Below are positions 1 through 8,821 of a stretch of DNA of 46,115 nucleotides, one piece after another. The first letter of the stretch is position 1. The number at the start of each line of letters is the position of its first letter. The stretch covers positions 1-46,115 of the forward strand of contig JAEUQE010000042.1 in the NCBI GenBank assembly GCA_016789785.1. Direction: 5' to 3'. The notes under the pieces are model-generated. The model ran no database searches, had not been told where the DNA came from, and saw only the letters and a list, made by a program, of their open reading frames with translations. Source of the stretch: Bryobacterales bacterium (lineage in GTDB: Bacteria; Acidobacteriota; Terriglobia; Bryobacterales; Bryobacteraceae). A program made the translations under genes and the position numbers.

Positions 1-1928
1 ACCAGCATCATGTCGAAGTCGGCTGGAAATGCCTGGAGGATTGAATTGAAGCTGGCCGTCACCGTCGCAATGCTCCCGGCCAGGTTGCTGACGAGAATTC
101 GCGAGGGGTACTGAGGAGCGGTCGGAGACGTTCCACTGGTATTGGTGATCCCGCCCGGATTGCAGTAGGTCTTGCCGTTCACCGTTGTCGCCGTGTCCAC
201 CTGGATGGTGACCGTGCCGTTGCTGATGTTGAACGACCCCGCGACGCCGTTATACGACGCGCTGATCGTGTGCGAGCCTTCACTCAGCGAACTGGTGGAG
301 AAGGATGCCTGGCCGCTGGCGTTCAGAGCCGTGGGACCCGCCAGTGTAGTTGCCCCTTCGCGGAACGTGACCGTCCCGGAGGTCACCAGTGCATTGTTGT
401 CCGCGCGGCGGACCGTTGCCGTGAAGGTGACGTTCTGTCCAACAGTGGCCGGATCGGCGGACGAGGTGACGGTAGTCGTGGTGAGCAGATCCGCGGTCGT
501 CGTGAAGTCCAGACAGTAGCCACCGCTCATGGACGCGTTCTCGGCCCCTGGCACGTCATCCACCAGGTAAAGGGTCCAGGCGCCATTCGGGTTCACGCCG
601 CCAAAGGTCGAATTGAGGGTGGCGCCACCAGTGGGCGCGGGAAGACTGTAGGAACCACCGGGAGCAGGCGCGGGAAACGTCTCATTCCCGGCTCCTGAGA
701 GATCCGTCGGGCGGAATGTGCCGCCGGCGACCGTGGACGCCGTCAATAGATTCGCCGCGGCGTCATCCAGAATGATATTGCCCGTCGCGCCTGTGTCGGA
801 CATGATCTGCATCTTCCTCATGGGATCCGGCGCGACGAGCAGGGCATCGATGTCGACCGGGAAGCTGTGGGTGAGCCCGTTCAATCGCACTTTCACGGTG
901 GACAGGGTGCCGCTCAGTCCCGATACAAAGATCTTTTGCGGATACGGATTCGAGGATGGAGAAATCGTGACGGATCCCGGGTTACAGAACAGGTTTCCGC
1001 TAATGGTAGTGGGGTTGTTCACCTCCTGTATGAGGTTTCCCGAACTGCTGCCGAACCCCGTCGCGCCGCTGTAGTTTGCGCTGATCGTGAAGAGCCCCTC
1101 GGAGGTGATGGTTGTTGTGGTGCTCGCCTGGCCGGAGCCATTCAGCGGGACGTTCGAAGCGATGGCCGTGGCGCCATTGAGGAAGTTCACCGTTCCGACG
1201 GTGACTGGATTGCCGCCGCTGGTCACGGTTGCGATGAAGGTAACGGAACTGCCTGCGCCCGAGGTGAACGAGGGATTGACGGTGGATGTGATGATGGTGT
1301 TTGTCGGCGCATTGGCAAGGGCGGTTGTGATCGTGATGGACCAACCGCCGATCGTGCGGACACCGGAGTCGGGAACGTCATCCACCACATAGAGTGACCA
1401 TGTGCCATTTGGGTTGATGCCGTTGAACAGCGCCAACGTGCCGGTTGCCCCAGTGTTGCTCACACCGCTGGCAGACTCGGTGGTGGCATTGAAGGACGGA
1501 GCCGGCGAGGGGAACGTATCACCGCTCACGTTGTTCGTCGGACGATAGGTGGCGCCGTTCGTCCAGGATGTCGATCCGGTGGGCGGTGCCTGATTGGCTG
1601 CGGAATCGTCGATTGTGATCGAAACACCAGAAAGAAGCGCACCGCTTCCTGAGTCGGACAGGAACACGAGTTTCTTCCCGTCCGGCGCCACCAGCATCAT
1701 GTCCAGATCGGCCGAGTTGACGGCCATGTTGCTCAACGTCAACGTCACTTTCGAGATTGTCCCGGTCATGCCGGACACCGAGATGTTCGAAGGGTACGGC
1801 GACGGAACGATCGGCGCGGTGCCTCCCGTCGGGATCGAGATGGTTGTCGAATTAGTGAAAGTGGTTTGGCCGTGAAGGAGATTCACTCCCGCCAGAAAGA
1901 CGAACGTAGTCAGCAAGCCCCGCCCCAT
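1..1928 (-). CDS. Secreted P-domain / Ig-like repeat protein (partial, 3' end outside window)
   Basis: Reading the minus strand from the ATG at 1926-1928 gives one uninterrupted frame of about 642 residues that runs off the left edge. The first 20 or so residues look like a secretion signal ending near HGQ. The rest alternates two modules. One resembles the proprotein-convertase P domain (pattern LDMMLVAPDG ... NPNGTWSLYVVDDVPDSG) and occurs near residues 25-200 and 285-460, with a third copy entering at the window edge. The other is an Ig-like (Big_3_5 type) module (SVTFIATVTSGGNPV ... INASYSG-like) between the P-like copies. Such proteins are large extracellular adhesin-like or cell-surface proteins in Acidobacteriota; no catalytic motif is visible and the partner is unknown. 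It is divergent from the MlrC-like gene across 155 bp. The family assignment is strong; the function is inference. Confidence 0.85.
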   Translation of the reverse strand, partial: MGRGLLTTFVFLAGVNLLHGQTTFTNSTTISIPTGGTAPIVPSPYPSNISVSGMTGTISKVTLTLSNMAVNSADLDMMLVAPDGKKLVFLSDSGSGALLSGVSITIDDSAANQAPPTGSTSWTNGATYRPTNNVSGDTFPSPAPSFNATTESASGVSNTGATGTLALFNGINPNGTWSLYVVDDVPDSGVRTIGGWSITITTALANAPTNTIITSTVNPSFTSGAGSSVTFIATVTSGGNPVTVGTVNFLNGATAIASNVPLNGSGQASTTTTITSEGLFTISANYSGATGFGSSSGNLIQEVNNPTTISGNLFCNPGSVTISPSSNPYPQKIFVSGLSGTLSTVKVRLNGLTHSFPVDIDALLVAPDPMRKMQIMSDTGATGNIILDDAAANLLTASTVAGGTFRPTDLSGAGNETFPAPAPGGSYSLPAPTGGATLNSTFGGVNPNGAWTLYLVDDVPGAENASMSGGYCLDFTTTADLLTTTTVTSSADPATVGQNVTFTATVRRADNNALVTSGTVTFREGATTLAGPTALNASGQASFSTSSLSEGSHTISASYNGVAGSFNISNGTVTIQVDTATTVNGKTYCNPGGITNTSGTSPTAPQYPSRILVSNLAGSIATVTASFNSILQAFPADFDMML

Positions 1929-2006
1929 GGGTGCCCTCCGATTGTGGTTTTCAGCTTCATACACGATACCAAAAAGCTCCGGATTTGGTGCGGCATTTGC
2001 CGGCAC

Positions 2007-2025
2007 TTCCCGGAAATATCCGGAA
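2007..2025. promoter_or_regulatory. Inverted repeat in divergent intergenic region
   Basis: The sequence TTCCCGGAAATATCCGGAA is nearly palindromic (TTCC-GGA paired with TCC-GGAA, one extra C). It lies between the divergent P-domain gene (start 1928) and the MlrC-like gene (start 2084). The position suits a shared operator, but no cognate regulator is in the window, so the role is a guess. Confidence 0.3.
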
Positions 2026-2083
2026 ACATCGCGGCGCGTTCGCGCTCCCGCCCCGTGGAGCAAGGCGCTGTAAGATAGGACCC

Positions 2084-3622
2084 ATGGCTTTCCGATTCCT
2101 CATCCTGGCGGTTCTCGCCCCCTTGCTCGCGCAGGCGCAGTTCCGCGTCGCCATCGGCGGCTTCATGCATGAGTCGAACTCGTTCAATCCTTCGAAGACC
2201 ACGATGGAGGACTACAGCATTCAGGAAGCCGGCGTGTCCCGTGAAGACCTTCTCGACCTTTGGGGCCGATCCTCAAGCGAGGTTGCCGGCTTCATTGCGG
2301 GCGCGAAGGAGCAGGGCTTCGATGTGATTCCGACCCTGCATGCAAATGCCACTCCGAAAGGGCCGCTCACGCGTGCCACCTTCGACACCATCTCCGGGCG
2401 TCTGATCGCAAAAATGAAGGCCGCGGGAAAAATCGATGGAATCCTGCTGGCCCTGCACGGCGCCATGGTGGCCGAAGGATTTCCCCACGCCGATGAAGAG
2501 ATCGTGCGGCGATTTCGCGCTGCATTCGGCCCGGAAATGCCGATCATCGTGACGCATGATTATCACGCGAACGTGTCCCCGGAAATCGTGAAGCTCGCCA
2601 CGGTCCTGATCACCTACAAGCAGGTGCCTCATCTCGACACGAAGGATCGAGGCATGCAGGCGGCACGGATCATGAACCGTATTCTCAAGGGCGAAGTGAA
2701 GGTGACCAAAGCCATCGTCAAGCCGCCGATGGTCTACAACATCATCTTCCAGAACACCTATCAGCGGCCATTCCTCCCCATCACGCAGGCGACCATCGAA
2801 CTCGAGAAGAATCCCAAAGTGCTCGCGGCGAGCGCGTCGGGAGGCTATCAGTACGCCGATGTACCGTTCATGGGGCCGTCGGTGATTGTCGCGACCAACA
2901 ATGATCAGGCTCTTGCGGATCGCGAGGCCAAGCGGATCGCCGACATGATGTGGGCCACTCGCGATGCATTGAGGCTCAATCTGCCAACTCCGGCCGAAGC
3001 GGTGCGTAGGGCGATGAATGCGCCGAGGTTCCCCGTCGCGTTAATGGACACGGGTGACAACATCGGCGGTGGTTCTGCCGGCGACAGCACGTTCCTACTC
3101 GACGAACTGATCAAACAGAAAGCACAGGGCTGGGTGTATGTGGTGGCCGACAAGGCCGCGGTGGAGGCCGCGTTGAAGGCCGGCATCGGCGGCGCGTTCG
3201 ACATGGCGGTCGGCGGCAAGACGGACGACATGCACGGCAAACCCGTACGTGTCCGTGGCCGTGTGAAGTCGCTGCATGACGGGCGCTACATCGAGACCGA
3301 AGTGCGCCATGGCGGTGGCCGCTACCACGAACTTGGGCTCGCGGCGGTGATCGAGGCGGAGGGCTCCACACGCGATCTGCCGAATCTGCTCGTGGTCACC
3401 ACGCGGCGCTCCAGCCCGAACAGCCTGCATCAGATCATCAGCGTGGGCGTTTATCCCGAGCGTCAGCGAATTCTCGTGGCGAAGGGCACCATCGCGCCCC
3501 GCGCCGCCTATGAACCGGTGGCGGCGGAGATCGTCTACGTCGATTCTCCAGGCGCAACCGCCGTGAATCCTGCCCGCTTCGAGTTCAAACTCGTTCGTCC
3601 CGGCTTGTTTGGGATCAAGTGA
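2084..3622 (+). CDS. MlrC-like M81 family metallopeptidase, exported
   Basis: This 512-residue protein begins with a signal peptide (MAFRFLILAVLAPLLAQAQ) followed by the M81/MlrC domain. MlrC family enzymes are zinc-dependent hydrolases known from degradation of linearised microcystin peptides; most members have unknown natural substrates. The metal and catalytic positions known for MlrC appear with matching spacing: HE (E30), LHGA (H125), DYH (D159, H161) and PHLD (H183). The 34, 2 and 22 residue distances fit the family, so it is probably active. I chose the ATG at 2084 over an in-frame start at 1931 because the signal peptide begins there and a -10-like TAAGAT lies 7 nt upstream. It is convergent with the M19 dipeptidase, with 2 nt between the stop codons, which suggests a peptide-catabolism neighbourhood. 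The real substrate cannot be read from sequence. Confidence 0.9.
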   Translation: MAFRFLILAVLAPLLAQAQFRVAIGGFMHESNSFNPSKTTMEDYSIQEAGVSREDLLDLWGRSSSEVAGFIAGAKEQGFDVIPTLHANATPKGPLTRATFDTISGRLIAKMKAAGKIDGILLALHGAMVAEGFPHADEEIVRRFRAAFGPEMPIIVTHDYHANVSPEIVKLATVLITYKQVPHLDTKDRGMQAARIMNRILKGEVKVTKAIVKPPMVYNIIFQNTYQRPFLPITQATIELEKNPKVLAASASGGYQYADVPFMGPSVIVATNNDQALADREAKRIADMMWATRDALRLNLPTPAEAVRRAMNAPRFPVALMDTGDNIGGGSAGDSTFLLDELIKQKAQGWVYVVADKAAVEAALKAGIGGAFDMAVGGKTDDMHGKPVRVRGRVKSLHDGRYIETEVRHGGGRYHELGLAAVIEAEGSTRDLPNLLVVTTRRSSPNSLHQIISVGVYPERQRILVAKGTIAPRAAYEPVAAEIVYVDSPGATAVNPARFEFKLVRPGLFGIK

Positions 3623-3624
3623 GG

Positions 3625-4800
3625 CTACCGCTTTTCCGTCACACGCCGCACCACACTCAGTGTATTCTCACCGAGAAACTTGCGAATGCGTTTCTCGGAG
3701 TAGCCTCGCTTCACCATCGCTTCCGTCAACATCGGCAGGTCGCGAATGTCGCGCATCCCGCGCGGCAGTGTCGGGCCCCCGTCCAGATCGGTGCCCAGCG
3801 CCACGTGATCCTCGCCTGCGATTTCGATGGCCCGGTCCACCACCTTGAACCACTCGTCCATCGTCAGCTTGATGTCTTCAGGCGCCCGGATTCCTACAGA
3901 GGGGAATATCGGCGCGACAATGCGGTCAATATCGAAGATGGTGAGTTGTGCCTCCTTCTTGCCGATCTCGCGAGTGTCCCAGAACGGCTTGCCTGCCTGC
4001 TTGGTGCGGAAGTCAAAGAAGGGCCTGTTGTGAAACTCGCAGCCCATATGGAAACCCATCACGCCACCCTTCGCCGCGAGCTTCCGTAGCAAGTCATCGG
4101 AGATCGTGCGGGGGATGTTGTTGAAACTGCGCAGACCGTGATGCGTCGCCATCACCGGATCCGAACTCACTTCCAGCACCTGTTCGAGCGTCGCGTCGGA
4201 GGCATGCGAAACGTTGATCACCATGCCCAGACGGTTCATCTCGCGCACCACCGCGCGTCCTTGCTCATTGAGGCCCTTCACCTTGCCTTCGGCGCAACAC
4301 GATTCCGCGAAGTTGTTCGCCCAGTTGTGCGCGGGCAACTGCGCGACCCGCAGACCCATGCGATACAAGCTGCGCAGTACGCCCAGGTCGCCATCCAGGT
4401 CGAATCCGCCCTCCAGGTCGAGCATTGCGGCCATCTTGCCTTCGCGGTTCAGGCGCACCACATCGCTCGCGTTGAGCGCCACTCCGATCACGGACTTGTT
4501 CTTCTCGATCTGCGAGAGCGCGAGATCCATCAAGCGCAGCACCTGCTTCGTTTCAAAGCGCGGCGGATAGTAGTGCTCCGTGATGTAGAGCGTGAAGAAC
4601 ATCGCGTCCAGGCCGCCTTCGCGCGCCCGCACCAGATCCACCTGGCCATCGTTGACACGCGTGCCGATGTCGCCGCCGTGATAGAGCTGGCGGTTGATCA
4701 TGTGCAGGTGCGCATCAAAGACCAGTGCGTCGCGATGCAGCTTGCGCGCATCCTGTGCGGCGAGCGTCCAGGTAACGAGAAGGAATGCGAAGAGTCTCAT
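3625..4800 (-). CDS. Membrane-dipeptidase-like M19 peptidase, exported
   Basis: This 391-residue protein starts with a short signal peptide (MRLFAFLLVTWTLAAQ) followed by a full peptidase M19 (renal dipeptidase) fold. M19 enzymes are binuclear zinc dipeptidases that also act on D-amino-acid dipeptides. The expected ligands are visible: HLH (H31, H33), the bridging Glu in LDLEGG (E130), His in NVSHASD and ATHHGLR, and Asp in GTDLDGG. The start codon overlaps the stop of the upstream Tat-exported gene by 4 nt (ATGA at 4797-4800), so the two are translationally coupled. Together with the adjacent M81 gene this points to periplasmic peptide breakdown. The substrate is inferred only from the family. 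Confidence 0.93.
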   Translation of the reverse strand: MRLFAFLLVTWTLAAQDARKLHRDALVFDAHLHMINRQLYHGGDIGTRVNDGQVDLVRAREGGLDAMFFTLYITEHYYPPRFETKQVLRLMDLALSQIEKNKSVIGVALNASDVVRLNREGKMAAMLDLEGGFDLDGDLGVLRSLYRMGLRVAQLPAHNWANNFAESCCAEGKVKGLNEQGRAVVREMNRLGMVINVSHASDATLEQVLEVSSDPVMATHHGLRSFNNIPRTISDDLLRKLAAKGGVMGFHMGCEFHNRPFFDFRTKQAGKPFWDTREIGKKEAQLTIFDIDRIVAPIFPSVGIRAPEDIKLTMDEWFKVVDRAIEIAGEDHVALGTDLDGGPTLPRGMRDIRDLPMLTEAMVKRGYSEKRIRKFLGENTLSVVRRVTEKR

Positions 4801-6026
4801 GCGGTTTGTACAAACACGTTCTTGGGGACACGGTAAGCGATCGATGCCAAGCCCGGTGTTTCCACCCGCGCTTTCCTGCGCTTCGATTCGAAGGCAAGAG
4901 CCAGCGCGCCCGTGGTGAGCAGCGTTCGCTCGACCGGATAGAGCGGCTTGCCTGTCACGATCATCTCTTCGATGCAGTAGACAAGCCCATCGAAATGCGG
5001 CAATGTCCGCGACCGCGTGCCGGGGCCGAAGAGCGTGGAATCGAGTGTGGCCTTGCCTCGGGTCTTACAGGCAAACGACCAGTCGGCGCCCGAAGGACCA
5101 ATGATCATCGCCGCGGCCTTGAAACCATCCTTGTATTGAAGGGAGAGGAGCACTGGCCGGCGGGCTTCTTCCTCCAGGGGAACGGGCTTGCGGTACGGAT
5201 TACGCTTCGCGGCTTCGTCGAGCAGCGGGCGCGCCCACGTGCCCTCGCCTTTCAGCCACTGCCAGATCGCATCGCCCTCCATCCACTCCACCGACGTGAT
5301 GCCTGTCTCGCCACCCTTGCGCCGCTCCACCATGCACTGCAGCGACTCAAGCAGATGGAAGCCGTAAGCGTCCTGCGGCCCGTAGCCGAAAGCCGCGGCG
5401 GCTTCGAGCGGTGCGTCCAGCGGAATCTCGATGTGCGGCGTGCGAGGCGTCACCGGGATCGACGAACCGGCCATCCATTGGAGATTTAGCTTCTTCGCGC
5501 GATCGTACATTGCCTTGGCTTTGTCCCACGAGTAGGAGAGGTGCTTGTCGAAGAAGGTTGGTACTACTTTGCCCGTCTTCTCAAAGACGCCCAGCACCTC
5601 GCTGAACAGTTCGAAGCGCGGATACATCTTTTGGCCAAGTTCGTTGTCGGGGTAGTCGCCATGTTCGCCAATGAAGATGACCCCGTCGACGGCGAGTTTG
5701 CCGGTTCCGAGCGTCATCGCTTCCTCAATGGAATTTGCGATACGGAAGCCGTGTCGCGAAGAAAGATCGCGGCTCATATCGCGGCCCTGCGGAACCTGAT
5801 GCGTCCACACGGAAACCAACTGAGTGCGTGGTGCATGATGGACGCCGTTCATCGAGTTGCCGCCCAGAATGCGGCCAAGCACGACGTCGGCATGCGAATA
5901 CCAGCGGTACTCGGTGACGATTCCGGCGACGCGCTTCGGGGCAGGCGCGGCATCAAGCGATCCCGGCTGGAGTGCGGAGAGGGCAACGGCGCCCGTGCCG
6001 GTGTGGGCGAATTGGCGGCGGGTCAT
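4797..6026 (-). CDS. Tat-exported protein of unknown function
   Basis: This 409-residue protein starts with a twin-arginine signal (MTRRQFAHTGTGAVALSAL) and so is probably exported folded. I do not recognise the rest as a named enzyme. The N-terminal half has alternating beta/alpha segments (KRVAGIVTEYRW; VDGVIFIGEHGDYP) and the C-terminal part (PHFDGLVYCIEEMIVTGKPLYPVERTLLTTGAL) resembles the tail of Gfo/Idh/MocA-like oxidoreductases, but no GxGxxG nucleotide-binding motif is seen. It lies upstream of, and overlaps by 4 nt, the M19 dipeptidase gene, so they are probably co-expressed. A -10-like TACACT lies 7 nt before the ATG. Function is not assigned. Confidence 0.8.
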   Translation of the reverse strand: MTRRQFAHTGTGAVALSALQPGSLDAAPAPKRVAGIVTEYRWYSHADVVLGRILGGNSMNGVHHAPRTQLVSVWTHQVPQGRDMSRDLSSRHGFRIANSIEEAMTLGTGKLAVDGVIFIGEHGDYPDNELGQKMYPRFELFSEVLGVFEKTGKVVPTFFDKHLSYSWDKAKAMYDRAKKLNLQWMAGSSIPVTPRTPHIEIPLDAPLEAAAAFGYGPQDAYGFHLLESLQCMVERRKGGETGITSVEWMEGDAIWQWLKGEGTWARPLLDEAAKRNPYRKPVPLEEEARRPVLLSLQYKDGFKAAAMIIGPSGADWSFACKTRGKATLDSTLFGPGTRSRTLPHFDGLVYCIEEMIVTGKPLYPVERTLLTTGALALAFESKRRKARVETPGLASIAYRVPKNVFVQTA

Positions 6027-6077
6027 GCCGTCTAGTGTAATCCCAATGTTCCCTCGAGCGGGGGCGGGCCGGGCAGC

Positions 6078-6977
6078 CTACGCAGACCTGGTTTGGCGCC
6101 CCGCCAGCGGCTTGGCGAAAATGCTCGACGCTTTGTTCGACGCCTTCGAGATCTCGCAGTGCAGTTCGTAGCCCAGGGCCTTGAGAAACGTGGTGCACGC
6201 CTCATGGATTCCTGCGTGCTCGCCGCCGAGGAAGTCATGTGTGTCGATCATGAGCGTGGGGCGGTATCGTGAGAGCGTCTCCCGCGCCCCTTGCAGGACC
6301 TTCAACTCCGCGCCTTCCACGTCGATCTTCATGACGTCGGGTGGACGGACCCGGTCCTCGCTCGTCAAGAAGTGATCCACGCTGAAGCACTTCACGCGGA
6401 GCGCGCCTTGGCCCGAGAGATGGCCGGCCATGAATCCGGGTCCGGGGTCAAAACGGAGTTCGCCGTCCGTGTCGCTAACCGCGGCCTGGACCGGCTGGAC
6501 GTTGAAGACTTCGTTGAGCGATAAGTGCTTGATCAGCATCTGATGGTTGCGCGGCAGAGGCTCAAATGCGTAAACGATACCGCTCCGGCCCACCAGGCGC
6601 GATGCGAGCAGAGCATGGTAGCCGGCCTGCGCTCCAATGTCGTACACCACCCCTCCCTGTGGAATCGAACTGCGCATCTCCTCCAGTTTGTCGCGTTCGT
6701 AGATCCCAAGCCAGCAGGAGGCGACGCTGGATCCAGCAATCCACTTCCTGCCGCGGAGAGGTCCGCTCAGGACCGGGATCACCGCATCCGTGGGCACAAG
6801 CCGCAGGGGCAGCCGCAGCAGCGTGCCCGCAAGTCCGGTCGGATTCGAGTACAGCACATAAGTTAGTGCGGGACCGCCGGAAAGGTTCTCAAAGTTTCTG
6901 CGAGGATTCACCGGCTTCGGGTCAACGCGCGTTGCTCGCGGAGAGAGGGCTCCCCGGCAAAGCCGGATGCCGCACAC
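6078..6977 (-). CDS. FkbM family SAM-dependent methyltransferase
   Basis: FkbM-family enzymes O-methylate sugars and small molecules. The SAM-binding motif VVYDIGAQAGYHALLAS, the acidic loop VYAFEPLPRNHQML, the motif DVMKIDVEGAELKVLQGA and the C-terminal PTLMIDTHDFLGGEH are all as in FkbM proteins, covering about residues 95-285. The region before the domain is poorly defined. The full frame opens with GTG at 6977, but an internal GTG at 6857 (VLYSNPTGLAG) is an alternative start that would remove 40 residues of atypical composition. The gene lies 51 bp upstream of the Tat-exported gene on the same strand and may be read through into it. The acceptor substrate is unknown. Confidence 0.85.
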   Translation of the reverse strand: MCGIRLCRGALSPRATRVDPKPVNPRRNFENLSGGPALTYVLYSNPTGLAGTLLRLPLRLVPTDAVIPVLSGPLRGRKWIAGSSVASCWLGIYERDKLEEMRSSIPQGGVVYDIGAQAGYHALLASRLVGRSGIVYAFEPLPRNHQMLIKHLSLNEVFNVQPVQAAVSDTDGELRFDPGPGFMAGHLSGQGALRVKCFSVDHFLTSEDRVRPPDVMKIDVEGAELKVLQGARETLSRYRPTLMIDTHDFLGGEHAGIHEACTTFLKALGYELHCEISKASNKASSIFAKPLAGRQTRSA

Positions 6978-7598
6978 ATGGACCTGCGCCCGCCCGAACG
7001 CTTCCTCTGGATGGGGACGCGATCGGCCTGGACCGATCGACGAGCGGACCCCTCATATGCGGGCTTGGCCCCGGATCGCCAGGATGCCCTCGCGTGTTCG
7101 CATCCAGTCATGATTCACGGGAGCGCGCGTGCAGGCGTCCGGCGGTGGCCACACAGCGGGCGCCGCAACCTTTCCTCGTCTGATGCACGGCAATGCCTGG
7201 AGAGGGGACGCGGCAGATCTGGAGGTCTGCGCTACGGTGTGCGTGAATCGGACCACGCAAGACGTCCAAACTCGCGGGCACGGCGGCGGGGCGGGCCAGA
7301 GTCCGCCATGCCTGGGGACCGGTGTTGCCTCTTCCACGACACGAAAGAAAATTTATGTTTGAAACAAAATACCTCTTGAATGTTTTGGGCGACTCTGCCA
7401 AAATCTTCTAGACATCTTGCCAGTTGTGTTGTTCCGGGATGAGTGGGCTGCTTCGAATCCGACGTCTCAAAATGCGCCGCGAGAGTGTGACTCCTCGCGG
7501 CATCGTTGTATTCAGAGGCGCTTCCGCTGCACGAGACAGGCTCAAGTCTCCTCCCGGTTGGCCTGCCGGCGTTTTCTCGAAGGACTCAGGAGAGCACT
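6978..7598. other. Intergenic region upstream of cold-shock gene
   Basis: I see no convincing gene here. It holds a 7-bp inverted repeat (CGATCGG at 7020-7026 paired with CCGATCG at 7033-7039), a REP-like palindrome at 7213-7230, and an AT-rich stretch at about 7335-7420. The AT-rich stretch probably carries the promoter of the cold-shock gene and would leave a 5' leader of roughly 150-200 nt. Confidence 0.5.
7213..7230. repeat. REP-like intergenic palindrome (GCAGATC...GGTCTGC)
   Basis: GCAGATC and GGTCTGC form an inverted repeat with one mismatch, followed by GCTACGG. The same design (GCAGAC-TGAA-GTCTGC then GTTACCG) occurs at 38526-38541. Short palindromes of this kind recur between genes in Acidobacteriota and are plausible REP-type elements. 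Confidence 0.45.
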
Positions 7599-7811
7599 GT
7601 GACTGCACTTAAGGAAAAAGGCACTGTCAAATGGTTCAACGCGGCCAAAGGGTATGGTTTTATCCAGAGGTCTACTGGTGAAGACGTGTTCGTTCACCAT
7701 ACGTCGATCCAAATGAATGGCTACCGCAGCCTGACCAATGGTTGTGAGGTGGAATTCGAATTGAAGCAAGGCCCCAAGGGCCTGCACGCCGAGAACGTTG
7801 CGCCGAACTAG
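7599..7811 (+). CDS. CspA-family cold-shock / RNA-binding protein
   Basis: This 70-residue protein is a complete cold-shock domain, a five-stranded OB fold that binds single-stranded RNA and DNA and acts as an RNA chaperone. RNP1 (KGYGFI, residues 17-22) and RNP2 (VFVHH, residues 30-34) are intact, as is KWFNAAKG. I chose the GTG at 7599 because AGGAG lies 7 nt upstream and the cold-shock domain starts at once; an in-frame ATG at 7506 would add 31 residues unlike any Csp. A long AT-rich leader precedes the gene, as in csp mRNAs that fold differently with temperature, but a thermosensor here is inference. It is convergent with the Dabb gene across a strong hairpin. Confidence 0.95.
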   Translation: MTALKEKGTVKWFNAAKGYGFIQRSTGEDVFVHHTSIQMNGYRSLTNGCEVEFELKQGPKGLHAENVAPN

Positions 7812-7948
7812 CGCCGGCGCGACGGCATTGTTCACAACCGCGATTCCGGGTGGGCGTGTGCCTTCCCGGCCACATAGCGTGCGCCAGATGGAATAGAGAT
7901 GCGCCAGATGTAGAGGGGTGAGCCGCCTCGTGCGGGGATTCATCAACA

Positions 7949-7987
7949 GAAACGGCCCGTCCGGGACATTCCGGTACGGGCCGTTTC
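7949..7987. terminator. Bidirectional hairpin between convergent genes
   Basis: GAAACGGCCCGT (7949-7960) pairs perfectly with ACGGGCCGTTTC (7976-7987), and an inner CCGG/CCGG pair shortens the loop. It sits between the cold-shock gene and the Dabb-protein gene, both reading toward it. There is no long T run, so it may be a weak or factor-assisted terminator. Confidence 0.6.
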
Positions 7988-8017
7988 GAACTTGGGCCAG
8001 CCTGTGACGTCTGACTT

Positions 8018-8404
8018 CTAGTTCGTAATATCGTGCGTACGGCTCTCGCCGCGGACCGGAATGTAGATCTTCTCCCACGCCCGGTGCGCCGGATGATTGT
8101 CGTAGGCCTTGAATGCGGCTTCGTCCACGAACTCCATCACGAACGCCGTGGTTAGCGGCGTGCCGCCCGCGTCGCCCTGCACCTTCACGCTCTTCAGCCA
8201 CACGTTCTTGATGCCCGGGATCTTCTTGCCCATCTCGTCCACACCATCCAGAACCTTCTTCTTGTCGGCATCGGACGCGCCGGCCTTGAAGTACAACGTG
8301 ACCACGTGAATGATCGACTTCGGCTTATCGGCGCTGAAGGCAGGGGCCGTCAGCATGAGAGCGCCCGCGGCAATGAGCAACCGTCTGGTAAACCAGGTCT
8401 TCAT
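8018..8404 (-). CDS. Exported Dabb-domain (stress-responsive A/B barrel) protein
   Basis: This 128-residue protein has a signal peptide (RRLLIAAGALMLTAPAFSA) followed by one dimeric alpha/beta-barrel Dabb domain of about 100 residues (IIHVVTLYFKAGASDADKKK ... FVMEFVDEAAFKAYDNHPAH). Dabb domains are found in small stress-related proteins and some cyclases; there is no clear catalytic residue and the role here is unknown. It is the last gene of the hslV-led run, 7 bp after the DUF3592-like gene. The domain call is confident; no function is inferred. Confidence 0.88.
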   Translation of the reverse strand: MKTWFTRRLLIAAGALMLTAPAFSADKPKSIIHVVTLYFKAGASDADKKKVLDGVDEMGKKIPGIKNVWLKSVKVQGDAGGTPLTTAFVMEFVDEAAFKAYDNHPAHRAWEKIYIPVRGESRTHDITN

Positions 8405-8411
8405 AAAACAA

Positions 8412-8813
8412 CTAAGCTCCTTTTTGTTTCAAAAGCGAAGGGGGCTTGGCCATGCGGATGCCACTCCAATCCTCGCTGATCAGAATCGAGTTTGCCGGGT
8501 TGCCCGGCGCATATTTGATGGCGGCGGGTCCCAAAAGTAGCAAGGGATCTCTCGGCAGCGCGTCGCCGAAACTGGCCGCGTCCTGTGTGGCATGATACGT
8601 CACGCCTGCGACCTCGTAGCTGTAGCCGATGGTCCAGTCATGAACGTCGGTGATTTCAGCCTCGGCCATGCGTCCGCGAACCCCCAGGAAGCGCCGTCGT
8701 GCTCGCTCTTTCTCGTCAGCGGACGGACGCCTCCCGATGAGTAACCAGCCCCCAATGATCAGCAGGGCTGCGCCGAGACTGCCTAGCAGGAGAATCGCGA
8801 GATTCGGACTCAC
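8412..8813 (-). CDS. DUF3592-like membrane-anchored protein
   Basis: This 133-residue protein has one N-terminal transmembrane helix (NLAILLLGSLGAALLIIGGW) and a small beta-rich domain (AEITDVHDWTIGYSYEVAGVTYHATQ ... IKYAPGNPANSIL). That layout matches DUF3592-type proteins, where a polar domain is tethered to the membrane. No catalytic motif is visible and the function of the family is unknown. It lies 8 bp after the transaldolase-family gene and 7 bp before the Dabb gene, so it is part of the same transcript. Confidence 0.75.
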   Translation of the reverse strand: MSPNLAILLLGSLGAALLIIGGWLLIGRRPSADEKERARRRFLGVRGRMAEAEITDVHDWTIGYSYEVAGVTYHATQDAASFGDALPRDPLLLLGPAAIKYAPGNPANSILISEDWSGIRMAKPPSLLKQKGA

Positions 8814-8821
8814 GGATGAAT

